A DNA stretch of 64,000 nt from Actimicrobium sp034313845 (GTDB lineage Bacteria; Pseudomonadota; Gammaproteobacteria; Burkholderiales; Burkholderiaceae_D): assembly GCF_034313845.1 (NCBI RefSeq), contig NZ_JAVIWN010000003.1; one strand, 5' to 3'. The position numbers and the translations under genes were made by a program. Of the stretch, positions 42,442-49,046 are shown one piece after another; the stretch's first letter is position 1, and the number at the start of each line of letters is the position of its first letter. Under the pieces are notes generated by a model that was not told the DNA's origin, did no database searches, and worked only from the letters and a program-made list of their open reading frames with translations.

Positions 42442-43805
42442 TCGCTGCTTCCGCTGGCACCGTCTTCCGGCTTGGCGCGGCCACGTCCGCCACGGCGCTT
42501 GGCACGTTTGGGTGCGCCGGTCGACTCGTTGCTGCGCGGTTTTGGTACTTGCAGCTGTTCCCGAACGACGACGTCACCTTCCATGAAATCGGTCCACCAT
42601 TCGCCCAGTTCGGATTCGATTTCACCGGAGGCGCAACGCAACAGCAGGAAGTCATAGCCGGCACGCAGACGCAGATTTTCCAGCAGCTTGTAAGGTGCCC
42701 TGCCCGTACGGCGCTCGAAGCGCGGTTGCATGGCCCAGATATCGCGCATGTCGGAGGCGATCTTGCGTTGCAGCGAGAGCTTTTCGGTCTGGTTGTCGAG
42801 GACATCATCGGCGGCCAGATGCAGCGCCGGGATCGAGGCTTCACCGGCGGCCTGATAGGCCGTCCATTTTTCGAGCACCTGATGCCACAGCAAGGACGCA
42901 AACAGAAAGCCCGGCGACACCGGTTTGCCTTGCTTGATGCGCAGGTCGGTACTGGCCAGCGCCAGCCGGACGAATTTTTCGCCCAGCGGTTGTTCCAGCA
43001 CGACGTCGAGCAGCGGCAGCAAGCCGTGATGCAAGCCTTCCTTGCGCAATTGGTGCAGGCACGCCAGCGCATGGCCGCTCATCAGCAGCTTGAGCATTTC
43101 GTCGAACACCCGTGCCGCCGGCACGTTGTTGATCAGCGGTGCCATCGTCTTGATCGGTGCCGCAGTGGCGGCATCGATGGTGAAGTCGAGCCTGGCCGCG
43201 AAGCGCACCACGCGCAGCAGACGTACCGGATCTTCGCGATAGCGCTCTTCCGGTACGCCGATGATGCGCAAGGTCTTGTTGCGGATATCGGCCATGCCGC
43301 CGTGGTAATCGAGCACGGTTTGTGTCTCGGGATCGTAGTACATCGCATTGATGGTGAAGTCGCGCCGGATCGCATCTTCATGTTGTTCGCCGAAGGTATT
43401 GTCACGCAGGACGCGGCCGTGCTCGTCCTTCGGCGCGGCTTCCATCGAAGACCCGCGAAAGGTCGTCACTTCCAGCAAATCCTGGCCAAACATCACGTGC
43501 ACGATCTGGAAGCGGCGGCCAATGATGAAGGCCCGGCGAAACAATTTTCGGACTTGATCCGGCGTCGCATTGGTGGCGATGTCAAAGTCTTTCGGCTTGA
43601 TCCCGAGCAGCAGGTCGCGTACCGCGCCGCCGACCAGAAACGCCTTGAAGCCGGCCTGCTGCAAACCTTGCGTGACACGGATCGCATTTGATGACACCAG
43701 CTTCGGATCAATGCCATGTTCTTTCTGACTCAACATGACCGGGACGGTGTGATCAACCGGTTTGGATTTGCTGCCGAGAATGCGGCGGAAGAATTTTGTG
43801 ATCAT
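42438..43805 (-). CDS. pcnB: Polynucleotide adenylyltransferase (poly(A) polymerase I)
   Basis: A 455-residue poly(A) polymerase of the tRNA nucleotidyltransferase superfamily that adds 3' tails to RNA and promotes decay. The nucleotidyltransferase signature AFLVGGAVRDLLLGIKPKDFDIAT carries the catalytic Asp pair. RRDFTINAMYYDP and RFAARLDFTIDAAT follow. The C-terminal tail is basic (RRGGRGRAKPEDGASG), as is common for RNA binding in PcnB. It overlaps both neighbours by four bases. Confidence 0.94.
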   Translation of the reverse strand: MITKFFRRILGSKSKPVDHTVPVMLSQKEHGIDPKLVSSNAIRVTQGLQQAGFKAFLVGGAVRDLLLGIKPKDFDIATNATPDQVRKLFRRAFIIGRRFQIVHVMFGQDLLEVTTFRGSSMEAAPKDEHGRVLRDNTFGEQHEDAIRRDFTINAMYYDPETQTVLDYHGGMADIRNKTLRIIGVPEERYREDPVRLLRVVRFAARLDFTIDAATAAPIKTMAPLINNVPAARVFDEMLKLLMSGHALACLHQLRKEGLHHGLLPLLDVVLEQPLGEKFVRLALASTDLRIKQGKPVSPGFLFASLLWHQVLEKWTAYQAAGEASIPALHLAADDVLDNQTEKLSLQRKIASDMRDIWAMQPRFERRTGRAPYKLLENLRLRAGYDFLLLRCASGEIESELGEWWTDFMEGDVVVREQLQVPKPRSNESTGAPKRAKRRGGRGRAKPEDGASGSSE

Positions 43806-44485
43806 TGAGCGGGAACACTGAACAGGTCGAGGGTGGGCCAGCCCTGCGCATGGGCATGCGCGGCCAGCAGGGCATTGGGATTGGTCGCCACCGGATTGGT
43901 CACCAGCGACAACAGCGGAATATCGTTTTGCGAATCGCTGTAGAAGTAGCTGGTAGCGAAGTCGTCGAGCCGGCGTTGCGTTGCCGCCAGCCAGATGCCG
44001 AGGTTGGTGACCTTGCCGGGTCCGAACGGTGGCGTGCCGCGCGACTTGCCGGTGAATCCGCCGTCGGCATCGTGTTCGGCTTCCGCAGCGATCAGGTTGG
44101 CCACGCCGAACGCCTGGGCGATCGGTGCCGTGATGAAGCGGTTGGTGGCCGTGATGATCAGGATTTCGTCACCGGCATCCTGATGTTGTCGGACCAGTGC
44201 CAGCGCAGCGGGGCGGATCGCCGGCACGATCACTTCGTCCATGAATTGCTGGTGCCACGCATCGAGCTGTTTGCGTGGAAACGCAGACAGCGTGCCGAAA
44301 GCGAATTCGAGATATTCAATCGGGTCCAATGACCCGTCCTGATATTGCGCAAAGAAGGTCGCATTGCGTTTGGCAAAGGCTTCCGCATTGACGGCACCGA
44401 TGCGACAAATGAACTGGCCCCACTCGTAATCGGAGTCGAGCGGCAAGAGCGTATGGTCGAGGTCGAAAATGGCCAGATTGCTCAT
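43802..44485 (-). CDS. HAD-IB family hydrolase
   Basis: A 227-residue HAD-superfamily phosphatase of subclass IB. The nucleophile motif is IFDLDHTLLPLDSDYEW, and the second motif Thr/Ser lies in IITATNRFITAPIA. The Lys and acidic motifs are GPGKVTNLGIWL and YFYSDSQNDIPLL. It resembles phosphoserine-phosphatase-like proteins, and a similar gene next to pcnB and hda is common in betaproteobacteria. The substrate is not evident. It is coupled by four-base overlaps to hda and pcnB. Confidence 0.85.
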   Translation of the reverse strand: MSNLAIFDLDHTLLPLDSDYEWGQFICRIGAVNAEAFAKRNATFFAQYQDGSLDPIEYLEFAFGTLSAFPRKQLDAWHQQFMDEVIVPAIRPAALALVRQHQDAGDEILIITATNRFITAPIAQAFGVANLIAAEAEHDADGGFTGKSRGTPPFGPGKVTNLGIWLAATQRRLDDFATSYFYSDSQNDIPLLSLVTNPVATNPNALLAAHAHAQGWPTLDLFSVPAQ

Positions 44486-45180
44486 GGTGACAGGGTGCTT
44501 TCTTGTTCGCGTAGTTCACGTTGCAGGAGTTCGCGCAGCAGCGGCAGGGTGACTGGTCGCTTGGTCTCGAGAGAGTATTGATCCAGTTCGTCGAGCATTG
44601 CGGACAGGGAGCGCATGTCGCGCCGGAAGTGGGTGATGAGGTAGGGTAACACGCCGGTTGCGAGCGTAAAACCACGGGTGCGGGCGGCCAGCGTCAGGGC
44701 AGCAATTTTTTCATCATCGGTCAAGCCATGGACTTCATAAATCAGGCCCCAGCCCAGCCGGGTGCGCAAGTCTTCGCGCAAGTCGAGTCGGGCAGGTGGC
44801 AACGCGCCACTGGAAATGAGCGCGCCACCGTATTCGCGGATCTGGTTGAACAGGCCGAAGGCGGCGATCTGCAAGTCGTCGGACAGGCGATCGCAATCAT
44901 CGAGCAAATACAAGCCGATATCGGGCGCATGGATAAAGTCGGCCGGCGGTGAAGTCGGGCCGATCAGACGCGTGCTGGCCGTGGTGTTGAGCGCGTGCAG
45001 CAAGTGACTTTTGCCGGCGCCGGCTTCACCCCAGCAATACACGAAGCGCGCACTGAGCGGCAGCTTGTCGCCATACGCATGCTGGCTTAGCAGGGCCAGC
45101 AGCTCGGTATTGCGGCCAGGCTCGAAATTGTCGAGGTTCTGCGGTTTTTCGCCGGGCAAATCGAGCAGCATCTGGCGCAT
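44482..45180 (-). CDS. hda: DnaA regulatory inactivator Hda
   Basis: A 232-residue DnaA-paralogous AAA+ protein that, together with the sliding clamp, stimulates ATP hydrolysis by DnaA after replication starts. The N-terminal clamp-binding region MRQMLLDL (with a QMLLDL motif) precedes LDNFEPGRNTELLALL. The P-loop is CWGEAGAGKSHLL and the sensor-type DDCDRL lies near residue 85. The start at 45180 was chosen because the clamp motif sits at the extreme N-terminus in Hda; a start at 45219 is open, and neither has an obvious ribosome site. It is first in the six-gene leftward operon and divergent from purM. Confidence 0.88.
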   Translation of the reverse strand: MRQMLLDLPGEKPQNLDNFEPGRNTELLALLSQHAYGDKLPLSARFVYCWGEAGAGKSHLLHALNTTASTRLIGPTSPPADFIHAPDIGLYLLDDCDRLSDDLQIAAFGLFNQIREYGGALISSGALPPARLDLREDLRTRLGWGLIYEVHGLTDDEKIAALTLAARTRGFTLATGVLPYLITHFRRDMRSLSAMLDELDQYSLETKRPVTLPLLRELLQRELREQESTLSP

Positions 45181-45280
45181 TGGCGGACAGTAAGAGGTCG
45201 GGTCAGGAAGGACTGCCATCGGGGTCTAGCTAGCCTGGTAGAAAGAAATTGTCATGAACTGGGAGCTCGCGGGCGCTGTT

Positions 45281-45289
45281 TGATAAAAT
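45281..45289 (+). promoter_or_regulatory. Extended -10 promoter element of purM
   Basis: TGATAAAAT (45281-45289) is the same extended -10 form as in front of aceE. No good -35 box is seen at 17 bp spacing, so this is a weaker call. The putative start site lies just ahead of the hairpin at 45301-45328. Confidence 0.45.
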
Positions 45290-45300
45290 GGGTGCTTCTG

Positions 45301-45328
45301 CAAAGGCCATCGTTCGCAATGGCCTTTG
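45301..45328 (+). promoter_or_regulatory. Leader hairpin upstream of purM
   Basis: A perfect 10-bp inverted repeat, CAAAGGCCAT and ATGGCCTTTG, around the 8-base loop CGTTCGCA. It lies in the 5' leader between the -10 element and the purM ATG and is followed by only three T residues. It could be an attenuator, an RNA stability element or an operator. I cannot tell which. Confidence 0.5.
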
Positions 45329-45369
45329 TTTCAACCGCCTATTTTAACGCCTCCGCTGCCAATCACATC

Positions 45370-46413
45370 ATGAGTACCCCTGCAAACGTTTCACTTTCCT
45401 ACCGCGATGCGGGTGTTGACATGGATGCCGGCGATGCGCTGGTCGAAGCCATCAAGCCCTTCGCAAAACGCACCGCCCGTGAAGGCGTACTGGCCGGCAT
45501 CGGTGGTTTCGGTGCGATGTTTGAAGTCAGCAAGAAATTCAAGGAGCCGGTGCTGGTCTCCGGTACCGACGGCGTCGGCACCAAGCTCAAGCTGGCATTT
45601 CATCTGAATCGCCATGACACGGTCGGCATCGATCTGGTCGCGATGAGCGTCAACGACATTCTGGTGCAAGGTGCCGAGCCGCTGTTCTTCCTCGACTATT
45701 TTGCCTGCGGCAAGCTCGATGTCGCGACTGCGACCGATGTCATCAAGGGTATTGCCTTTGGTTGCGAGCAAGCCGGTTGCGCCCTCATCGGTGGCGAGAC
45801 CGCAGAAATGCCAAGCATGTATCCGGATGGCGAATACGACCTGGCCGGCTTCGCGGTCGGCGCGGTTGAAAAATCAAAAATCATCGACGGCAGCAAGATC
45901 AAGTCCGGCGATGTGGTACTGGGACTGGCATCGAGCGGCGCGCATTCAAACGGCTATTCGCTGGTGCGCAAGATCATCGCGATGGCCAAGCCCGACCTCG
46001 ATGCCGACTTCCATGGCCGCACACTGGCCGATACGCTGATGGCCCCCACCCGCATTTACGTCAAGCCGCTGCTGGCACTGATGGCGTCGATGGAGATCAA
46101 GGGCATGGTCCACATCACTGGTGGCGGATTGGTTGAAAACGTGCCGCGCGTGTTGCAGAGTCACTTGACAGTCGTGCTGCAGAAAAAATCCTGGGTCATG
46201 CCGCCGCTGTTCAACTGGTTGCAGATGCACGGCAACGTGGCGGACGCCGAGATGCACCGCGTCTTCAACTGCGGTATCGGCATGGTCGTCATTGTCGCCA
46301 AGGAAGATGCCGACGCGGCCATGGCGCAGCTGACCGAAGCCGGCGAGACCGTCTCGCGCATCGGTGTCGTGCGCGAGCGGCAGGATGGCGAGCATCAGAC
46401 GCAGGTGGAGTAA
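45370..46413 (+). CDS. purM: Phosphoribosylformylglycinamidine cyclo-ligase (AIR synthetase)
   Basis: A 347-residue enzyme of the fifth step of purine synthesis, which closes the imidazole ring of AIR with ATP. Family blocks are LSYRDAGVDMDAGDALVEAI, GGFGAMFEV, LVSGTDGVGTKLKLAF, GIDLVAMSVNDILVQGAEPLFFLDYFACGKL, ALIGGETAEMP and the C-terminal HITGGGLVENVPRVL. The start MSTPANVSL was chosen by family alignment; the frame is open upstream to 45280, but that would place the leader hairpin in the coding region. It is a single gene, divergent from hda. Confidence 0.96.
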   Translation: MSTPANVSLSYRDAGVDMDAGDALVEAIKPFAKRTAREGVLAGIGGFGAMFEVSKKFKEPVLVSGTDGVGTKLKLAFHLNRHDTVGIDLVAMSVNDILVQGAEPLFFLDYFACGKLDVATATDVIKGIAFGCEQAGCALIGGETAEMPSMYPDGEYDLAGFAVGAVEKSKIIDGSKIKSGDVVLGLASSGAHSNGYSLVRKIIAMAKPDLDADFHGRTLADTLMAPTRIYVKPLLALMASMEIKGMVHITGGGLVENVPRVLQSHLTVVLQKKSWVMPPLFNWLQMHGNVADAEMHRVFNCGIGMVVIVAKEDADAAMAQLTEAGETVSRIGVVRERQDGEHQTQVE

Positions 46414-46422
46414 GTTTGTTCA

Positions 46423-46446
46423 ACGGCAGATCGCCCGATCTGCCGT
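46423..46446 (+). terminator. Hairpin downstream of purM
   Basis: A perfect 11-bp stem, ACGGCAGATCG with its complement, enclosing a 2-base loop, ten bases after the purM stop. There is no T-run, so it is either a weak terminator or a 3'-end stabilising hairpin. Confidence 0.5.
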
Positions 46447-46463
46447 ATTCAAAAAGGCGGCTC

Positions 46464-46648
46464 ATGTCGATGACGCATCGTTTCCAGCTGGTCGACGTGT
46501 TCAGCGAGCAGCCTTTTGCTGGTAATCCGCTGGTAACTCGTCTTCGATGCCGACGAGTTGCCCGAAACCGCGTTTCTGCTGATTCCCGACTAGCCCCTTT
46601 CCGACCACCGCCTGCGTACTTTTACGCTCGATCGCGAACTGCCTTTTA
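46464..46648 (+). pseudogene. PhzF-family isomerase remnant
   Basis: The start MSMTHRFQLVDVFSEQPFAGNPL is the typical N-terminus of PhzF-like proteins. The frame is then shifted: VFDADELPETAFLLIPD follows in another frame and meets a stop. A third fragment, DHRLRTFTLDRELPF, matches the later PhzF block (FTPGGELPFAGHPT in homologues) and runs into the 58-bp REP-containing repeat. The gene is therefore frameshifted, has an internal deletion, and has lost its 3' three-quarters. PhzF-like enzymes are isomerases of diverse substrates. Confidence 0.85.
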
Positions 46649-46696
46649 ATCGACTCCGTGGTGGCAGTCGGTGCAATGCCCTTTGGTTATTGCACC
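46639..46696. repeat. 58-bp direct repeat with REP palindrome, copy 1
   Basis: Bases 46639-46696 are identical to 47307-47364. The unit starts CTGCCTTTTAATCG and ends in a REP palindrome (46670-46696). Copy 1 truncates the phzF remnant; downstream of the palindrome the sequence differs between copies (AACCG here). The two copies bound a 610-bp segment with the antitoxin gene. Confidence 0.92.
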
Positions 46697-46788
46697 AACC
46701 GTCAAACGAAGCGACCTGTTCGCCAAGGCATCCGGCGCCTTTTTTTGCACGATCAATCTTCATTAGCGTCACTGTGATGCCTGCGATT

Positions 46789-46818
46789 TGATGCCATGCG
46801 GTTATCGCACTCTTTACG
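46789..46818. repeat. Degenerate REP-like element
   Basis: ATGCCATGCGGTTATCGCAC followed by TCTTTACG resembles the REP consensus with several substitutions. The 287 bases between the first 58-bp repeat and the antitoxin gene hold nothing else that I recognise. Confidence 0.5.
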
Positions 46819-46983
46819 CTGCGTCGGGGCCGGCATTTTTTGTCGTCGTGTTGGTAAAAGATGGCGGCCCCGCTGTGTTTTGTGGCGATATATTTTTGGT
46901 TGAAGCGGATGCCCTCCGCATTGCTTGAGGCTCGACGTCCTGCTTGATAAACTGAATTTTTATTTCGTGACCAGAGGCACATC

Positions 46984-47238
46984 ATGCACACATGGACAGT
47001 CCACGATGCAAAAGCACGTTTTAGCGAACTACTTGATACGTGTATTCAGGAGGGGCCGCAACTGGTAACACGGCGTGGTGCCGACGCGGCGATACTTGTG
47101 CCGATTGCACAGTGGCAGCGGCTAAATCCGGTTGCGCATGCGACATTGAAAGAGTTGTTGCTCTCAGAAGTAGGGCGGGTCGATCTAGTATTGCCGACAC
47201 GCGGTCGGACAAACCGCCGTCGCAATTCTACGCTGTAG
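46984..47238 (+). CDS. Phd/YefM-type antitoxin
   Basis: An 84-residue antitoxin of the Phd/YefM family: WTVHDAKARFSELLDTCIQ, then GPQLVTRRGADAAILVPIAQW, matches the DNA-binding Phd N-terminal fold. The C-terminal tail (LVLPTRGRTNRRR) would bind the toxin. Directly after it, a PIN-domain toxin gene begins but survives only as about 23 codons. The antitoxin is therefore an orphan and probably a neutral relic. Confidence 0.85.
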   Translation: MHTWTVHDAKARFSELLDTCIQEGPQLVTRRGADAAILVPIAQWQRLNPVAHATLKELLLSEVGRVDLVLPTRGRTNRRRNSTL

Positions 47239-47245
47239 AGAAAAC

Positions 47246-47317
47246 GTGTTTTTGATCGATACCAACGTGATTTCTGAACTCCGTCGGCCCAAGCCGCACG
47301 GTGCCGCTGCCTTTTAA
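47246..47317 (+). pseudogene. Truncated VapC/PIN toxin
   Basis: Starting at GTG 47246, eight bases after the antitoxin stop, the frame reads VFLIDTNVISELRRPKPHG, the typical N-terminus of PIN-domain ribonucleases (first catalytic Asp in LIDTN). It then enters the second copy of the 58-bp repeat and stops at TAA. The other catalytic acids are missing, so no active toxin can be made. Confidence 0.85.
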
Positions 47318-47369
47318 TCGACTCCGTGGTGGCAGTCGGTGCAATGCCCTTTGGTTATTGCACCCTACG
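47307..47369. repeat. 58-bp direct repeat with REP palindrome, copy 2
   Basis: The second copy (47307-47364) of the 58-bp repeat, ending in a REP palindrome (47338-47369) which here continues into the full CCCTACG tail (GTAG when read on the other strand). It truncates the PIN toxin. About 65 bases farther on lies the 3' end of the IS110 transposase gene. Confidence 0.92.
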
Positions 47370-47435
47370 GGTCGGCGGTACGCGACGAGGCAAGATTATC
47401 AAAGAGTAGATACTCTGTTCAAAAGCAAGCCTTTT

Positions 47436-48458
47436 TCAGGTTGAAGAGCGAATCATTTGAGCAGGGACCGCATAGAATCGCGTGTTATCAAAAGGCTGAT
47501 TGTTGGTAAGCATTCCGTGCAAAGCGTGCAGCAGTTTGCGCATCACGGCGCAGACGCCCTGCATGGGGGTTTTGCCCATGCCGATGAGATGTTCGAAATA
47601 GGCTTTGACGTACGGATCATGGGCCTTTGCGCTCAGAGCGGGCATGTACAAGGCGGCGCGAATGTAGTGATTGCCGGCCTTGGAAATGCGCGCTTTTTTA
47701 TCAACGCTGGTGCCGGAGCGAAAGTGTTTCGGATCGAGCCCGGCGAACTTGACCCATTGCGCATGAGACAGTCCAGCAGGCAGCAAGAGCAGCTCGCCGA
47801 GCAAGGCGATGGCACTGGTATTGGCGATGCCTTTGACGCCCAGCAGGAGCGTAAATGGGGCCAGCAACTCCGGGGTGGCGTGAATGAGTTCGAGAGTTGC
47901 TGCCGTCAAGATGGCGAGACGTTTTTCGAGTTGCGTCACAGCCAGTGCCACGTCTTGCATGACCACTTTGGGAGTGCTGGCAATAAATGACAGGGCATGC
48001 GACTGATTTTTCGAGATGGTTTTTAGATCGGTCAGGGCATGGATGCGGCGTGAGAATGCTCTCAAGGCCAGAACTGCGTCGGTGGGGCGCACCCAAGGCT
48101 GGAAAGGCATGCGCTGGGCGAACTGCGCCAGGGTATCGGCATCGACGTTATCGGTTTTGCTGTGCTTGCCCAGCACCTTGGCAAAGTTATGCGAGCGCTG
48201 TGGATTAATCACCATGAGCGGTATTCCGGCATCGTGGAGCGCGATGGTCACATCCATCGAGTAGACGCCAGTGGCCTCCAGACAGACCGTACAGTCCGGG
48301 CTGGCTGCCAGCTTCTGCAGCAGCCGACGGTGGTGGGCAGGGGTATTGGGAAACGACTGTGCTGGGCTGGACTTCTCGCCTGTACGCAAAACCAGAACCA
48401 GTTCAGCGGCGCCGACATCGATACCGGCAAACACTTTTTTGTGCGTGATGGAAGTCAT
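47436..48458 (-). CDS. IS110-family transposase
   Basis: A 340-residue IS110-group recombinase. The N-terminal RuvC-like DEDD domain has Asp14 (FAGIDVGAAE), Glu61 (VCLEATGVY), and Asp103 and Asp106 (KTDNVDADTL). The C-terminal Tnp20 domain contains the conserved Ser region HFRSGTSVDKKARISKAGN, with the nucleophile at about residue 249-252, and RAALYMPALSA. It resembles IS621-like members, whose bridge RNA is encoded upstream of the gene. The start at 48458 has AAGGAG nearby. A frame-open ATG at 48563 is unlikely because it would run into the structured leader. The gene is intact. Confidence 0.93.
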   Translation of the reverse strand: MTSITHKKVFAGIDVGAAELVLVLRTGEKSSPAQSFPNTPAHHRRLLQKLAASPDCTVCLEATGVYSMDVTIALHDAGIPLMVINPQRSHNFAKVLGKHSKTDNVDADTLAQFAQRMPFQPWVRPTDAVLALRAFSRRIHALTDLKTISKNQSHALSFIASTPKVVMQDVALAVTQLEKRLAILTAATLELIHATPELLAPFTLLLGVKGIANTSAIALLGELLLLPAGLSHAQWVKFAGLDPKHFRSGTSVDKKARISKAGNHYIRAALYMPALSAKAHDPYVKAYFEHLIGMGKTPMQGVCAVMRKLLHALHGMLTNNQPFDNTRFYAVPAQMIRSST

Positions 48459-48625
48459 GATGCTTTCTCCTTGTGAGTGGACTACACTGTTCACTGGTTC
48501 TCCGACCCTGCATACGCGCCTGCCATCCTTGTCGATACAGGCTCTAAGCCTTCGATACTCCACGGCATTGGCGAATAGGGCGGGGAGCCAATCTACAGAA
48601 CAAGCTCGGACACACGGTCCGGCTT
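48459..48625 (-). ncRNA. Candidate IS110 bridge RNA leader
   Basis: The 167 bases between the REP-like junction and the transposase start have no coding character and, read as minus-strand RNA, can form several hairpins. A 5' stem GGAC/GTCC lies at 48608-48620. A perfect ATTGGC/GCCAAT stem (48567-48572 with 48587-48592) encloses a 14-base loop, and an AGGC/GCCT stem lies at 48539-48551. IS110-group elements encode a bridge RNA of about 170-180 nt in exactly this place, with one loop pairing to the target and one to the donor. The guide segments were not identified, so this is inference. Confidence 0.45.
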
Positions 48626-49005
48626 AAGGGTGCAACGGCTTCCCCAATGAACTCTTGCAGGTTACGCCAATGGCGCTGGTCTGCACTTTTCCGAACGGCT
48701 ATCCAAGAAGACCGAAGTGCCGCATCAAAGATACCTACAGTCGCGCTACGCGCTCTTTCCGATATCTTTGATGCCACATCAATCTAATCAAAATCAACCG
48801 TTAAAAACAGCATACAAGGGTGCAACGGCTTCCCCAATGAACTCTTGCAGGTTACGCCAATGGCGCTGGTCTGCACTTTTCCGAACGGCTATCCAAGAAG
48901 ACCGAAGTGCCGCATCAAAGATACCTACAGTCGCGCTACGCGCTCTTTCCGATATCTTTGATGCCACATCAATCTAATCAAAATCAACCGTTAAAAACAG
49001 CATAC
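48626..49005. repeat. Two tandem copies of a 190-bp unit inside a split REP
   Basis: Copies at 48626-48815 and 48816-49005 appear identical. Each begins with the REP head AAGGGTGCAA, and the second copy is followed by a third AAGGGTGCAA (49006 onward) that continues into the full palindrome. Each unit contains a perfect 12-bp inverted repeat, GCATCAAAGATA with its complement (48722-48733 and 48763-48774; 48912-48923 and 48953-48964), enclosing a 29-base loop with a CGCG..CGCG core. No protein is evident. This and the putative leader account for the 590 bases between the transposase and the next gene. Confidence 0.85.
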
Positions 49006-49035
49006 AAGGGTGCAATAACCGCAGGGCATTGCACC
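49006..49035. repeat. REP-like palindrome after the 190-bp repeats
   Basis: AAGGGTGCAATAACC and then the complementary arm GCATTGCACC form the same palindrome family as at 0.85, 47.3 and 62.4 kb, but the GTAG head is replaced by CAAG. It forms the right-hand flank of the IS110 and tandem-repeat complex. Confidence 0.8.
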
Positions 49036-49046
49036 AAATGCCCTGA

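Larger units (their letters stand above)
47370..48625 (-). mobile_element. IS110-family insertion sequence (approximate limits)
   Basis: An IS110-family element with its transposase on the minus strand. The family has no terminal inverted repeats, so exact ends cannot be seen. The right limit is set at the junction with the REP head AAGGGTGCAA at 48626, and the left limit somewhere between the REP at 47369 and the transposase stop. The 3' flank has a small palindrome AGAGTA..TACTCT (47403-47416). REP palindromes lie on both sides in opposite orientations. Confidence 0.6.

Noticed and set aside
42366..43691. A 440-codon plus-strand frame opposite pcnB.
   Set aside because: The pcnB signature lies in the other strand and the antisense chain is rich in Arg, Gln and His with no fold-like pattern.
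47403..47416. AGAGTA..TACTCT as a terminator or inverted-repeat end of the insertion sequence.
   Set aside because: It is only six bases per arm with no T-run, and IS110 elements have no terminal inverted repeats; no matching sequence is seen at the other end.
48459..48563. An N-terminal extension of the IS110 transposase to ATG 48563.
   Set aside because: The ATG at 48458 has a good AAGGAG site and the DEDD domain begins right there; the extension would be coded by the structured leader.
48626..49005. The 190-bp repeats considered as a CRISPR array.
   Set aside because: The copies are two long identical tandem units without spacers, and there are no cas genes.
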